Source: an uncultured Granulosicoccaceae bacterium (lineage in GTDB: Bacteria > Pseudomonadota > Gammaproteobacteria > Granulosicoccales > Granulosicoccaceae). From it: DNA of 63,394 nucleotides. Below are positions 56,601 to 63,394 of the stretch, in pieces; the first letter of the stretch is position 1, and each line of letters begins with the position of its first letter. Under the pieces are notes generated by a model, which was given only the letters and a program-made list of their open reading frames with translations, did not search any database and had not been told where the DNA came from. Location: contig CALGNZ010000080.1 in NCBI GenBank assembly GCA_937957915.1, positions 1 through 63,394 of the forward strand, in the 5' to 3' direction. The position numbers and the translations under genes are program-made.

Positions 56601-57334
56601 ATCGGTTTGAATTGTACGCACAGCGTATTCATGCAGTAAGCGGTAGTGATGATGGTATTCATGCGGAGGTATTGATACGTCTTATCGGTGATGACGACAG
56701 TCTGGTTTTCCCTAATGTGTTTTTACCAGCGGCCGAGCGCTTTCACCTGGCGTCGCGTATTGACCGATGGGTGCTGCAACATTCAATCGACCATCTGCTC
56801 TCACTGACAGACATAAGTGGCATCAGTATGCTCTGTGTAAATCTATCGGGTCAGTCTGTTAGTGATAGTGCATTTCATCGTGCGGCAATAGCTTTGCTGA
56901 CCAGAGCGGGCGCTGAGGTTTGTTCCCGACTTTGTCTTGAAATTACCGAAACCGTAGCGGTAACAAACATTGCTGATGCAACCAGCTTTGTCGAACAGGT
57001 TAGAGTGTTAGGAGTACGTGTGGCACTGGATGATTTTGGTGCCGGGGCCTCGTCCTTCGGGTATTTAAAAATGCTCGACGTGGATATTCTAAAGATAGAC
57101 GGGCAATTTATCACCGGCATGATCGACGACAAACTTGATGCCGCAGCGGTTCGTTGCTTTGTCGATGTTGCTGCCGTGTTAGATTTGAAAACTGTTGCTG
57201 AATTCGTTAAGAGTGAAGAAATTCTGCAGCAGGTAAAATCGTGCGGTATCGACTATGCACAAGGCTACCTGTTACACGAGCCGGAACCCATTGAAAGTGT
57301 TCTGGCGCCAGAGCGGCTACTTAAGTTAGGGTAG
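53609..57334 (+). CDS. GAF-multi-PAS-GGDEF-EAL cyclic-di-GMP protein
   Basis: This 1241-residue protein has no membrane segment. An N-terminal GAF domain (about 20-160) is followed by about five PAS modules (170-800), several ending in PAC-like segments (GAVADITEQ, GSRIDINQR, GAFQDITERR, VFHDVTEARR). The cyclase domain has ARLGGDEFGVIL (about 885) with an intact GGDEF. The phosphodiesterase domain has AEVLIRL in place of EAL (about 1019) but keeps DDFGAGASSFGYLKML (about 1139). Both activities are plausible; EVL is a common variant, so loss of hydrolysis is not proven. Several small ligands or redox signals may be sensed in the cytoplasm. Confidence 0.92.
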   Translation: MPQLSEAQRIESLRRLKVLDTPSDSVFDGLVEVAAAVCGVPISLISLIDNDRQWFKANIGLPGVTETPREVAFCNHTIQSDNDILEICDASVDPRFSANPLVTGHPDIRFYAGHVLRLDDGAIAGTLCVIDRVPKHLNQQQRIILASLANAAAKILETRRIHDDLLSSEAHFRTLCETSPFGIFKADSDGSFTYTNQRMQEILDVPAEKALAQGWSESVHPEDKDALINGWRRAVGRHEEFTDEFRTLRSDDSIGYARVKARPVTTVDGALSGHVGAVADITEQIVEKKALQKERTRLESLIYGTGAGCWEWNILTGEVRINNYWSAIAGRNLSNFSPSVDTCRAIIHPHDLARVEPLLLAHFKSEVPQYEAELRIKHRDGRWVWVLDRGRVITRTADGKAEWMFGSRIDINQRKLQEQALHRSEQLLAQTGRVANVGGWQMDIASGEILWTDQTCVIHGLPPGYKPDLASAISYYAPEARPVIQNAVEKAINDGKGWDLELPFIQANGNRIWVRAQGAVEYDGDQPARLVGAFQDITERRLQLHEIANAHERVTLATRSGNIGVWDWNVTDDELTWSQEMFHLYDVDSAVERVSYDLWQSRVHPDDREKAVAELLYAIGHLDSVDSEFKVRWRDGSVHYLRSTGNVKRNGNGTVTRVLGVNWDVTPLRKMANEIAQQHELLRVTLQSIGDAVITTDASGHVSWMNPVAEEMTGWSMSLAMGNSLTSVFNIIDEKTRQVAINPVDACLRGETVSKHDMQTLLVSKDGTEHGIEESAAPIRNLDNEILGSVLVFHDVTEARRLSDEMSYRATHDSLTKLTNRSEFEARLQTTLDKSRTSPCQNALMYIDLDQFKLVNDTCGHTVGDQLLKQVSRLLGQCIGGADTLARLGGDEFGVILEDRSTASAKRIAQRMCESIDEFRFIHDRQRFRIGASIGLIPLDNRWDSTAAAMQAADISCYTAKEAGRNRVHEWYDTDEKMQARRDDMQWASRLEQAIEDNRFELYAQRIHAVSGSDDGIHAEVLIRLIGDDDSLVFPNVFLPAAERFHLASRIDRWVLQHSIDHLLSLTDISGISMLCVNLSGQSVSDSAFHRAAIALLTRAGAEVCSRLCLEITETVAVTNIADATSFVEQVRVLGVRVALDDFGAGASSFGYLKMLDVDILKIDGQFITGMIDDKLDAAAVRCFVDVAAVLDLKTVAEFVKSEEILQQVKSCGIDYAQGYLLHEPEPIESVLAPERLLKLG

Positions 57335-57358
57335 GGGCCTCCCATTGGCCACCGTACA

Positions 57359-57416
57359 GTGTTGGTGAGCGACGCGAACCGCACCAATCAACCAACACGC
57401 TCGATAATGGTTTTTT
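57359..57416 (+). terminator. Possible terminator after the GGDEF/EAL gene
   Basis: GTGTTGGT (57359-57366) pairs with ACCAACAC (57391-57398) across a 24-nt centre, and six T residues follow at 57411-57416. The gap between stem and T-run is long for a canonical terminator. The rest of 57335-57725 has no supported gene. Confidence 0.4.
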
Positions 57417-57725
57417 AAGGTTGGTCTGCTCGGCACAACGTCGACGAACACGTCCAGGCGTGTTGCTCAGACTTCGGATACCATCTGGAAAAATAGGAAT
57501 ACCACGGCGAACTGTGCCCCCGGAAATCGGCGTCTATATTCAATCGTTGATTCATCACTACAGGCGCGGTAGCCCCACTTGAGTTCACAATCTCCCTCTG
57601 GCCCACTGTGTTTGGGTAGAATGTGTACCGAGGATGCGGTTTATTGGCATCGTATCGTGGATAGCTGCCACGCTACCGCATGCAGGCAGGTAAACAATTC
57701 CGCAAGACTGATTGATGCCAGACAG

Positions 57726-57770
57726 ATGCAGGTAACGCCAATGCAGGTAAAGCGTATGCAGGTAACGCCA
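57726..57770 (+). repeat. Triplicated 15-bp start-codon repeat
   Basis: ATGCAGGTAACGCCA (57726), ATGCAGGTAAAGCGT (57741) and ATGCAGGTAACGCCA (57756) are head to tail. All three ATGs are in frame with the dioxygenase gene. Each unit carries AGGT about eight bases before the next ATG, so every copy can act both as start and as binding site for the following start. Confidence 0.85.
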
Positions 57771-58583
57771 ATAACAGGCAAGATCGGGGCAATTGTGACG
57801 GGGCTTGATATAGCCGCAGGCCTGAACAGTCAAATGGTGGCAACACTGCGATCGCTATGGCTTGAACATCTGGTGATATTCATTCGCGGCCAGCAGATCA
57901 CCCCGGCGCAGTTGCTTAGGTTTGCCAATCAGATAGGCGACCCGGATACCTATCCGTTTCTGAAAGGGTTGGCAGGCTACCCGCAGGTGACGGAGGTGCT
58001 AAAAAAGGAAAATGAAACCGCCAATTTTGGTGGAGTCTGGCATACCGATACGACTTATCAACGATGCCCGCCAATGGCAACGCTGCTATATGCGTTGGAG
58101 CTTCCTCCTGCCGGTGGTGACACTGTGTTTGCTAATCAATATTCGGCCTATCAGTCTATCTCCGCCGGACTGGCCGGTACACTTGAAACGTTATTCGCGG
58201 AGTCGCGAGCTGGCAATAAAGCCGTTGCTGCAACACGATCTGCACGTATAGAAGAGCAGGGCACCGGTGTAAAAGCAGAAGCGCTGGCCGCAGAGCATCC
58301 GGTAGTGCGCAGGCATCCTGAAACCGGTAAACAAAGTCTGTATCTGAGCCCTGCTCACACAACCCGATTTGCCGGCTGGACTGAAACGGAGAGTGCGGCA
58401 CTGTTAAACCACTTGTTTCAGGCACAGACCCGACACGAGTGGTGCTGCAGACATCAGTGGCAGGTTGGTGACCTGGCCTTGTGGGACAATCGCTGTACAC
58501 TGCATTATCCAGTGAATGACTACCACGGGCATCGCCGACTATTGCATCGCGTCACTTTAAAGGGCGATCAACCTGTGGCCTAG
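57756..58583 (+). CDS. TauD/TfdA-family Fe(II)/2-oxoglutarate dioxygenase (first)
   Basis: This 275-residue enzyme begins MQVTPITGKIGAIVTGLDIA, like TauD. The iron site is WHTDTTY (His and Asp) and the distal His is in LLHRVTLKGD; the downstream Arg of that segment should bind 2-oxoglutarate. The family hydroxylates and cleaves sulfonates, aryloxyacids, carnitine relatives and others; the substrate cannot be chosen. The ATG at 57756 gives a family-like N-terminus; in-frame ATGs at 57741 and 57726 would add 5 or 10 residues. It is 45 bp before a fructosamine-kinase-like gene, and a second dioxygenase follows that. Confidence 0.88.
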   Translation: MQVTPITGKIGAIVTGLDIAAGLNSQMVATLRSLWLEHLVIFIRGQQITPAQLLRFANQIGDPDTYPFLKGLAGYPQVTEVLKKENETANFGGVWHTDTTYQRCPPMATLLYALELPPAGGDTVFANQYSAYQSISAGLAGTLETLFAESRAGNKAVAATRSARIEEQGTGVKAEALAAEHPVVRRHPETGKQSLYLSPAHTTRFAGWTETESAALLNHLFQAQTRHEWCCRHQWQVGDLALWDNRCTLHYPVNDYHGHRRLLHRVTLKGDQPVA

Positions 58584-58628
58584 ATTGCGTGTTGCCTTGA
58601 TAGCCTGTTGGTGAGTCTGGAATAAACC

Positions 58629-59492
58629 ATGAACGATTGGAAGAGTGCTGCAGAAAGCGCACTGGATAAAAAAATTGAACGGTTAGCCGAGGTAGGTGGT
58701 GGTGACTTTGCGCAGTCATATAGCGCCCAGCTGGCTGGTGGTGAACGGCTTTTTATCAAAACTCATTGTAATCCACCTGCCGGGTTTTTCAGTACCGAAG
58801 CGGCAGGGCTTATGTGGCTGCGCGACACTGCTGTCGTTGCTGTACCCGAGGTTCGTGGTTTTAGCGACGAGCCGCCTTTTCTGGCGCTGGAATGGATTGC
58901 TGTTGCTGGCAGTGGTGTGGCAAGCGGCAGGCATGAATCTGAGTTTGGACGCTCGCTGGCGCGCTTGCATCGTGTGGCACAAACAGAGTTTGGCCGGGCG
59001 GATCAACGCACCACTGGTAGTCTGGCGCTGTCTAATGAGCCCTGTTCGAAGTGGGTTGAGTTTTTCGCTACAAGAAGGTTATTACCGCTAGCTAAAATTG
59101 CACATGATCGCAACGCGCTGTCGAGTAAAGACATCAGCGCAGTGGAAAAACTCGCGCAACGTCTTGACACACTCGATATCCCCGAAGAGCCGCCATCACT
59201 ACTGCATGGTGATCTGTGGGCGGGCAACCGACTACTTGATGCCAGTGGTGTTAGCTGGCTGATTGACCCGGCTGCGCACAATAGTCATCGTGAATTTGAT
59301 TTGGCCATGATGCAGTTGTTTGGCGGATTTGGTCCTGAGTGTTTTACAGCTTATCATGACGAATACCCATTGCAGCCCGATTGGCAAAAGAGAATTTCAC
59401 TGCACCAGCTCGCACCCCTCATTGTGCATGCGATCAAGTTTGGGAGCGCTTATGTAGCACCGATACGAAAAGCCTTAAAGGTTTGGCTTTAG
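58629..59492 (+). CDS. Fructosamine/ketosamine-3-kinase family protein
   Basis: This 287-residue kinase-fold protein has the catalytic Brenner motif LLHGDLWAGN and the metal-binding WLIDPAAHNSHREFDLAMM, with EAAGLMWLRDTAVVAVPEV near the N-terminus as in bacterial fructosamine kinases. The family phosphorylates protein- or amino-acid-bound ketosamines, allowing deglycation, although small bacterial members can use other amino sugars. It lies between two TauD-type dioxygenase genes in one direction (45 and 40 bp gaps), suggesting one transcript. Confidence 0.88.
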   Translation: MNDWKSAAESALDKKIERLAEVGGGDFAQSYSAQLAGGERLFIKTHCNPPAGFFSTEAAGLMWLRDTAVVAVPEVRGFSDEPPFLALEWIAVAGSGVASGRHESEFGRSLARLHRVAQTEFGRADQRTTGSLALSNEPCSKWVEFFATRRLLPLAKIAHDRNALSSKDISAVEKLAQRLDTLDIPEEPPSLLHGDLWAGNRLLDASGVSWLIDPAAHNSHREFDLAMMQLFGGFGPECFTAYHDEYPLQPDWQKRISLHQLAPLIVHAIKFGSAYVAPIRKALKVWL

Positions 59493-59532
59493 TACAGTGT
59501 TGAACAATCCGGCACCTGGAGTACTGTAGAAT

Positions 59533-60438
59533 ATGCCTTTAAACATTGAACCGCTCAATCCTGACAAGCAATTTGCCGCCCGTGTAACCGGGCTGGATAT
59601 TGCGAACGGCGTGTCTCGGGAAATTGCCGCCTGCATTGAGAATGCGATCGACAAGTATGCGGTGCTGGTGTTTCCTGATCAGCGCATAACCGATGATCAA
59701 CAGTATCGATTCTCTGAGCATTTTGGCGCAATGGAAACCGCTACTGGCGATATAAATGCGCAGGCTGATCGTCGATTGTCCATGGATATCAATGATATTT
59801 CAAACCTCGACAGCAACGGACAGGTCCGCGACCGTTCAGATCGCGCTCGGTTATTTGGACTGGGCAATATGTTGTGGCACTCCGATAGTTCTTTTAAAGC
59901 AACGCCGGCAAAGTTTTCATTGTTGTCTGCTCGCATTGTGCCCGAGCAGGGAGGCAATACCGAGTTCTCTGACATGCGGCGAGCCTGGGATGATCTCGAT
60001 ACCGAGCTGCAACGGGAGTGTCTCGACCTGATTTGCGAGCACAGTCAAATATACTCACGCGGTAAACTCGGCTTCGATGATTTTACTGACGACGAAAGAC
60101 AAAAATGGCAGCCGGTATTGCAGCGCCTGGTCCGCGAGCACCCGCGAACGCAACGGCTTTCACTATTTTTGTCCTCGCATATAGGCACCATTCAGGGATG
60201 GCCGGTACCTGAAGCGCGTTTATTTATCAGTGATCTGACCGAACACGCAACACAGGCGGACTATGTCTATGCTCACAACTGGCATCAGTGGGATCTGCTA
60301 ATGTGGGATAACCGTGTCGTGATGCATCGTGCCAGACGCTATGACCATACCAAAAAAAGGGATTTACACAGAACAACAGTGGCAGGCGATGGCCCGACCC
60401 ATGTTGAGCTTGCGGCAGATCACGCGCGGACGAATTAA
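59533..60438 (+). CDS. TauD/TfdA-family Fe(II)/2-oxoglutarate dioxygenase (second)
   Basis: This 301-residue enzyme begins MPLNIEPLNPDKQFAARVTG. Its iron ligands are in LWHSDSSFK (His, Asp) and DLHRTTVAGD (distal His, then Arg for 2-oxoglutarate). The YDHTKKRDLHRTTVAGD ending resembles the 2,4-D dioxygenase/alpha-ketoglutarate-dependent group more than classical TauD. It is distinct from the paralogue at 57756, so the two probably act on different substrates or positions. It ends the dioxygenase-kinase-dioxygenase run. Confidence 0.88.
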   Translation: MPLNIEPLNPDKQFAARVTGLDIANGVSREIAACIENAIDKYAVLVFPDQRITDDQQYRFSEHFGAMETATGDINAQADRRLSMDINDISNLDSNGQVRDRSDRARLFGLGNMLWHSDSSFKATPAKFSLLSARIVPEQGGNTEFSDMRRAWDDLDTELQRECLDLICEHSQIYSRGKLGFDDFTDDERQKWQPVLQRLVREHPRTQRLSLFLSSHIGTIQGWPVPEARLFISDLTEHATQADYVYAHNWHQWDLLMWDNRVVMHRARRYDHTKKRDLHRTTVAGDGPTHVELAADHARTN

Positions 60439-60539
60439 TCGCTATGAACACCGTGCTGTATATCGGGTAGATAGCCTCTTTTAGCTGTAATGCGTTGCTA
60501 TAACAGCTTGCAGTCAGTGAGTTGTGGAAAGTTCTTTGC

Positions 60540-60569
60540 GGTTAAGTGTGTTGTGGTTAAGTGCGTTGC
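60540..60569 (+). repeat. 15-bp tandem duplication
   Basis: GGTTAAGTGTGTTGT (60540-60554) is followed by GGTTAAGTGCGTTGC (60555-60569), two mismatches. It lies in the 240-bp gap between the convergent dioxygenase and calcium-repeat genes; nothing else was recognised there. Confidence 0.8.
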
Positions 60570-60678
60570 GATGGCAGTTTGACCGTAATCCGGTATTTGC
60601 CGCACAGCCTTTCGCATGAACGATGCGGAGTGTCCGCACCGTTCAACAATTGCCTGTTACATCAGTTCATATCAGTGG

Positions 60679-61830
60679 TTACGATTTTGCCGTAACGGCT
60701 TTGCGTCGGCGCATAAAGCCCATTGCTGCAAAAACAGCCAGTATCGAAGGAAGCACTGGATCAACGCCGTTGGAGGTGCCTGTCTGCAAGGTGCAGCCAA
60801 ACGGATTGCCGCTGATGCCTGTGATAATCTCGGCGCCACTGGCATCTGTCGGGTCAGTCGGATCTGTCGGATCTGCGTCATCGTTTTGCAGAAAATCTGC
60901 CACGCCATCACCATCTGAGTCGGTCAGGGGCAAAGCGCCATCACCTGTCAGGCTATCGGCAAGTCCGTTACCGTCCGCATCATCATTGGCAAAATCATCC
61001 ACAGTGCCATCGTTGTCAGCGTCAGTGCCACCACCCTCGACCAAATCGAAAGTGCCGTCGCCGTCACTGTCGAGATCGGTGAAGTTAGGCGCATCATCTT
61101 CGTCAGTATCAGGTACCCCTAGTGGTGTATCTGCAACACCGTCAGCCAGTCCGTCACCGTTGGCATCGGTTGGATCATCCACAATACCGTTGTTGTCGAT
61201 GTCCTCACCGCCGGCTTCGATCAGATCCGCAATGCCATCGTTGTCGCTGTCCAGATCCATTTGATTGGGAATGCCGTCGCCATCGAAGTCGCTGGTGCCG
61301 TCAACGTCGTTTGGTATGCCGTCGTTGTCGAGGTCAAGGTCCTGCACGTCGTCACCATCGTCCAGCGGGTTGGTGCCCATGAGAACTTCGGTGCCATCTG
61401 CAATTCCACCACCATCGGAGTCCCAGACGGTCGGGTCTGTGCCGATATCGAGTTCTGCATCGTCAGTGATGGTGTCGAAGTCAGAATCGGATTCGGTCGG
61501 GCTGGTATTGTGGGTGTTGACCTCATCGCCGTCGGTCAGGCTGTCACCATCACTGTCGGGGCGCAAAGGATCACTGCCTATCGTGATTTCATGGCCATCA
61601 TTCAGACCATCATCGTCGCTATCCGGTTTTGTGGGGTCCGTGCCCAATTGTCCTTCGCGAATATCAGACAGTCCGTCACTGTCTGTATCGACAGCGGCGA
61701 AGGCGCCACCGCTGGTTGCAATTAATGTACTGACCATCATTACCGCGGCGACCCGAGATGATTGTCTGCAGGCCTGTTTTATCAGAACAGAAAGCGTGTT
61801 TTCGACACAGGAATTTTTTATGCAACTCAT
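60679..61830 (-). CDS. Calcium-binding thrombospondin type 3 repeat protein with C-terminal anchor
   Basis: This 383-residue exported protein has a long signal peptide ending TSGGAFA. The body is built from Asp/Gly-rich repeats such as DTDSDGLSDIREG, DSDDDGLNDGHE and DLDSDNDGIADLIE, typical of thrombospondin type 3 calcium stalks. It ends with FGCTLQTGTSNGVDPVLPSI (Cys346), a hydrophobic helix and MRRRK, the same pattern as the end of the 1401-aa peroxidase protein. GAGG six bases before the ATG at 61830 fixes the start. Probably cell-surface or outer-membrane attached; function unknown, perhaps adhesive or structural. Confidence 0.85.
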   Translation of the reverse strand: MSCIKNSCVENTLSVLIKQACRQSSRVAAVMMVSTLIATSGGAFAAVDTDSDGLSDIREGQLGTDPTKPDSDDDGLNDGHEITIGSDPLRPDSDGDSLTDGDEVNTHNTSPTESDSDFDTITDDAELDIGTDPTVWDSDGGGIADGTEVLMGTNPLDDGDDVQDLDLDNDGIPNDVDGTSDFDGDGIPNQMDLDSDNDGIADLIEAGGEDIDNNGIVDDPTDANGDGLADGVADTPLGVPDTDEDDAPNFTDLDSDGDGTFDLVEGGGTDADNDGTVDDFANDDADGNGLADSLTGDGALPLTDSDGDGVADFLQNDDADPTDPTDPTDASGAEIITGISGNPFGCTLQTGTSNGVDPVLPSILAVFAAMGFMRRRKAVTAKS

Positions 61831-62108
61831 GGCGCACCTCGCAGAGCTTAAATATTTAGCGGTGGCACAAGGTCTGAACTCGCCACCATTCATCTCCATC
61901 TAGGGCGACCGGATTGCAATAAAATTTAGTTTTGCAAAAACTGAAGGTGCTGGTTTGTAGAATTACTTTACAACCTGAGAGGCCGCGCAGGTGCGAGCAA
62001 CTGGCTAATTGCCAACTGTGGCGGAAACGTCTTACTGGTCAGTGGCCAGACGCAGCAATCTATGAGTGCCGCGAAGCGCGAGGCCATGCTTTTGATGTGT
62101 GGATCTGC

Positions 62109-63053
62109 TTAGCCTTTAACTGGAACGTAGATCTCGGTTTTAAGCTCTGCTGCAGGTGTCGATGCCGGGTCGTCAGGGTAGAACTCGTAGGGTGGCTGAC
62201 TTTTTAGCAGTTTCAATTTTTTGTTGCGTTGGTACGAAAACGCCGCATTCCAGCCGTTCGGTAAAAATTCGTAGGCACCATGGTGAATGACTTTTAATGC
62301 CTTACAGCCACCGACAGTGCCTGATCGATACCCGTCAGCAAGTTTGATGCTGTCGAAAGATTCAACAACCGGCACCATGGCAGTGTAATCGCAGTGGCCG
62401 GACTTCATATTCATTTTGTTATAGATAGCGCCAATGGCAGAGGCGTTTGGTGTCAGCCCCAGGCTCTCAGCCTGACCGGCTATACGAGGTAACGATTCGC
62501 CCATGGAGTCAGCCATATCTTTCATATTGGCACTGGTGTCGTAACCGATGAAGCGGTTTTCCGGCGCATCCACAACACCGACAATTTCGATGCGAGAATC
62601 CACTGTGCCGGTCTCGCAGTAGGCCTTTAGCATTTTCAGGCCTCGTTCGTAATCCATGCCGATCATGGATTTCATCATGCCTGTCATAAAAAACAGGAAA
62701 AACGGCAGAGAAGAATCCATCGTCCAGGTCACTTCGGTACTGCCCTGGCTATGGTCCAGATTCAGGGCAACCTTCGCCTCTGATTTGAAGGGCGTCAAGA
62801 AATGAAGGTCCATGTTCTGGCGGTTTCCGATTATTGACTCGATTTCCATCGACCCACTGCCGACCAACTCACCATTCCAGTTGTAGCCATGCCCGATTTG
62901 CCCGGCGGTACCGTGCAATTCCACCTTTGCGTCAGGTTCAGTGATTAGCCAGGGTGACCAGACAGGCCATTTTGCAAAATCTTCAGTCGCGGCTTTTACG
63001 GTATCGAGAGGGGCGTTGATGCTGACACTTCGATTGACATGAATCCTTGGCAT
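62109..63053 (-). CDS. SRPBCC plus GyrI-like effector-binding protein
   Basis: This 314-residue protein has an N-terminal SRPBCC/polyketide-cyclase-like domain (about 1-145; VNRSVSINAPLDTVKAATEDFAKW and EVTWTMDSSLPFFLFF) and a C-terminal GyrI-like small-molecule-binding domain (about 160-312; FIGYDTSANMKDMADSMGE, YDTAMVP-type region and HHGAYEFL). There is no DNA-binding domain. Such fusions probably bind or sequester hydrophobic ligands in the cytoplasm. The ATG at 63053 (MPRIHVNRSVSINAP) has GAGAG upstream and fits the domain start; the frame is open another 282 bp upstream but without domain content. Confidence 0.83.
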   Translation of the reverse strand: MPRIHVNRSVSINAPLDTVKAATEDFAKWPVWSPWLITEPDAKVELHGTAGQIGHGYNWNGELVGSGSMEIESIIGNRQNMDLHFLTPFKSEAKVALNLDHSQGSTEVTWTMDSSLPFFLFFMTGMMKSMIGMDYERGLKMLKAYCETGTVDSRIEIVGVVDAPENRFIGYDTSANMKDMADSMGESLPRIAGQAESLGLTPNASAIGAIYNKMNMKSGHCDYTAMVPVVESFDSIKLADGYRSGTVGGCKALKVIHHGAYEFLPNGWNAAFSYQRNKKLKLLKSQPPYEFYPDDPASTPAAELKTEIYVPVKG

Positions 63054-63394
63054 AAGTCTGCTCTCATTCACCGGGCTTGAAATCAGACAGAAATTTTGCG
63101 CCAAACGGCCCGACAGGGCAATCTTTTGAGATGACAACTTGTTTGGTATTTGCTGATTTGCCTTGCATCCTGGCGCCGATTCTGGCCGAGTTTTGCTCTG
63201 GGTCCAGTTGGCAGGGTGGGTCTGGCACCAGTGTTCGGCGCTCAACGGACCGGCTGCGGAATCAGCGCGCCACGTTCGCTTTTTGCCACGGAGTTCAATA
63301 CCATGCAGGGGTGGCTGGCAATTAAAATGAAGCATACTTTAGCCAGTATGGTCTACATGCGCACAGTGCCCGCGCCGGTGAAAGCGCCGGTGCC
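63054..63394. other. Right-end region, no supported gene
   Basis: These 341 bp lie upstream of the SRPBCC gene and run to the window edge. An ATG at about 63349 on the plus strand (MVYMRTVPAP) could begin a gene that leaves the window, but too little is visible to support it. Confidence 0.3.

Noticed and set aside
60623-61264. Serine/proline-rich plus-strand frames opposite the calcium-repeat gene
   Set aside because: They are antisense reads of the GAC/GAT-rich repeats; the minus strand has signal peptide, repeats and anchor.
63077-63325. 82-residue plus-strand frame at the right end
   Set aside because: No ribosome binding site, domain or signal peptide; it runs opposite the upstream extension of the SRPBCC gene.

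Overview
The window reads as a chromosomal segment of a marine-type gammaproteobacterium; this assignment is an inference with no rRNA or marker phylogeny behind it. It rests on a bifunctional PBP1b next to an LpoP-like TPR lipoprotein, MltA, QmcA/NfeD, a Pseudomonas-type bkd operon, leuCDB and many lipoproteins with ordinary lipoboxes. I saw no rRNA, tRNA, CRISPR array, prophage or transposase gene. The only mobile element I can support is a 266-bp MITE-like palindromic element.

Layout. 1-3.2 kb: 5' end of an aminotransferase, a possible small RNA, and a response regulator and histidine kinase arranged convergently. 3.2-5.9 kb: aldo/keto reductase and a zinc-metallopeptidase-like lipoprotein. 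5.9-12.4 kb, minus strand: PBP1b, its probable lipoprotein activator, a three-subunit FAD/[2Fe-2S] amine dehydrogenase resembling opine oxidase, HcnABC and D-hydroxyproline dehydrogenase, and a SPOUT RNA methyltransferase. 12.5-14.1 kb: a secreted VCBS-type protein and the lipocalin Blc. 14.5-19.7 kb: the branched-chain 2-oxoacid dehydrogenase operon bkdA1-bkdA2-bkdB-lpd, with the MITE-like element exactly between bkdA1 and bkdA2. 20-28.6 kb: GT-C glycosyltransferase, a large DUF349 protein, and leuB/leuD/leuC on the minus strand.

28.7-41.5 kb is the most unusual part. Two tiny membrane proteins lie in a long gene-poor stretch. They are followed by a plus-strand cluster: an aromatic-amino-acid-decarboxylase-like enzyme, a lipoprotein with a complete formylglycine-generating-enzyme active site, a CHRD/cytochrome c lipoprotein, and a 1401-residue protein. 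That protein joins FG-GAP repeats, PKD, a YVTN propeller, a di-heme peroxidase and calcium-binding repeats, and ends in a C-terminal sorting signal. mltA, qmcA-nfeD and a second, lipoprotein di-heme peroxidase follow.

41.9-63.4 kb: a 1337-aa SNF2-type helicase; TfoX-like, DoxX-like and VOC proteins; a D-2-hydroxyacid dehydrogenase/AraC/VOC operon; a DUF1989-GcvT fusion enzyme; an FAH-family hydrolase; a GAF-PAS-GGDEF-EAL protein; a fructosamine kinase-like enzyme between two TauD-type dioxygenases; a second calcium-repeat protein with the same C-terminal sorting pattern as the 1401-aa protein; and an SRPBCC/GyrI-like protein.

The genes suggest a heterotroph that degrades amino acids (bkd, amine dehydrogenase, GcvT fusion, dioxygenases) and invests in extracytoplasmic redox proteins. 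Two themes cut across regions: a C-terminal anchor (GC[ST]L, then DP, a hydrophobic helix and a basic tail) shared by two distant genes, and repeated 12-15 bp tandem duplications, mostly between genes.
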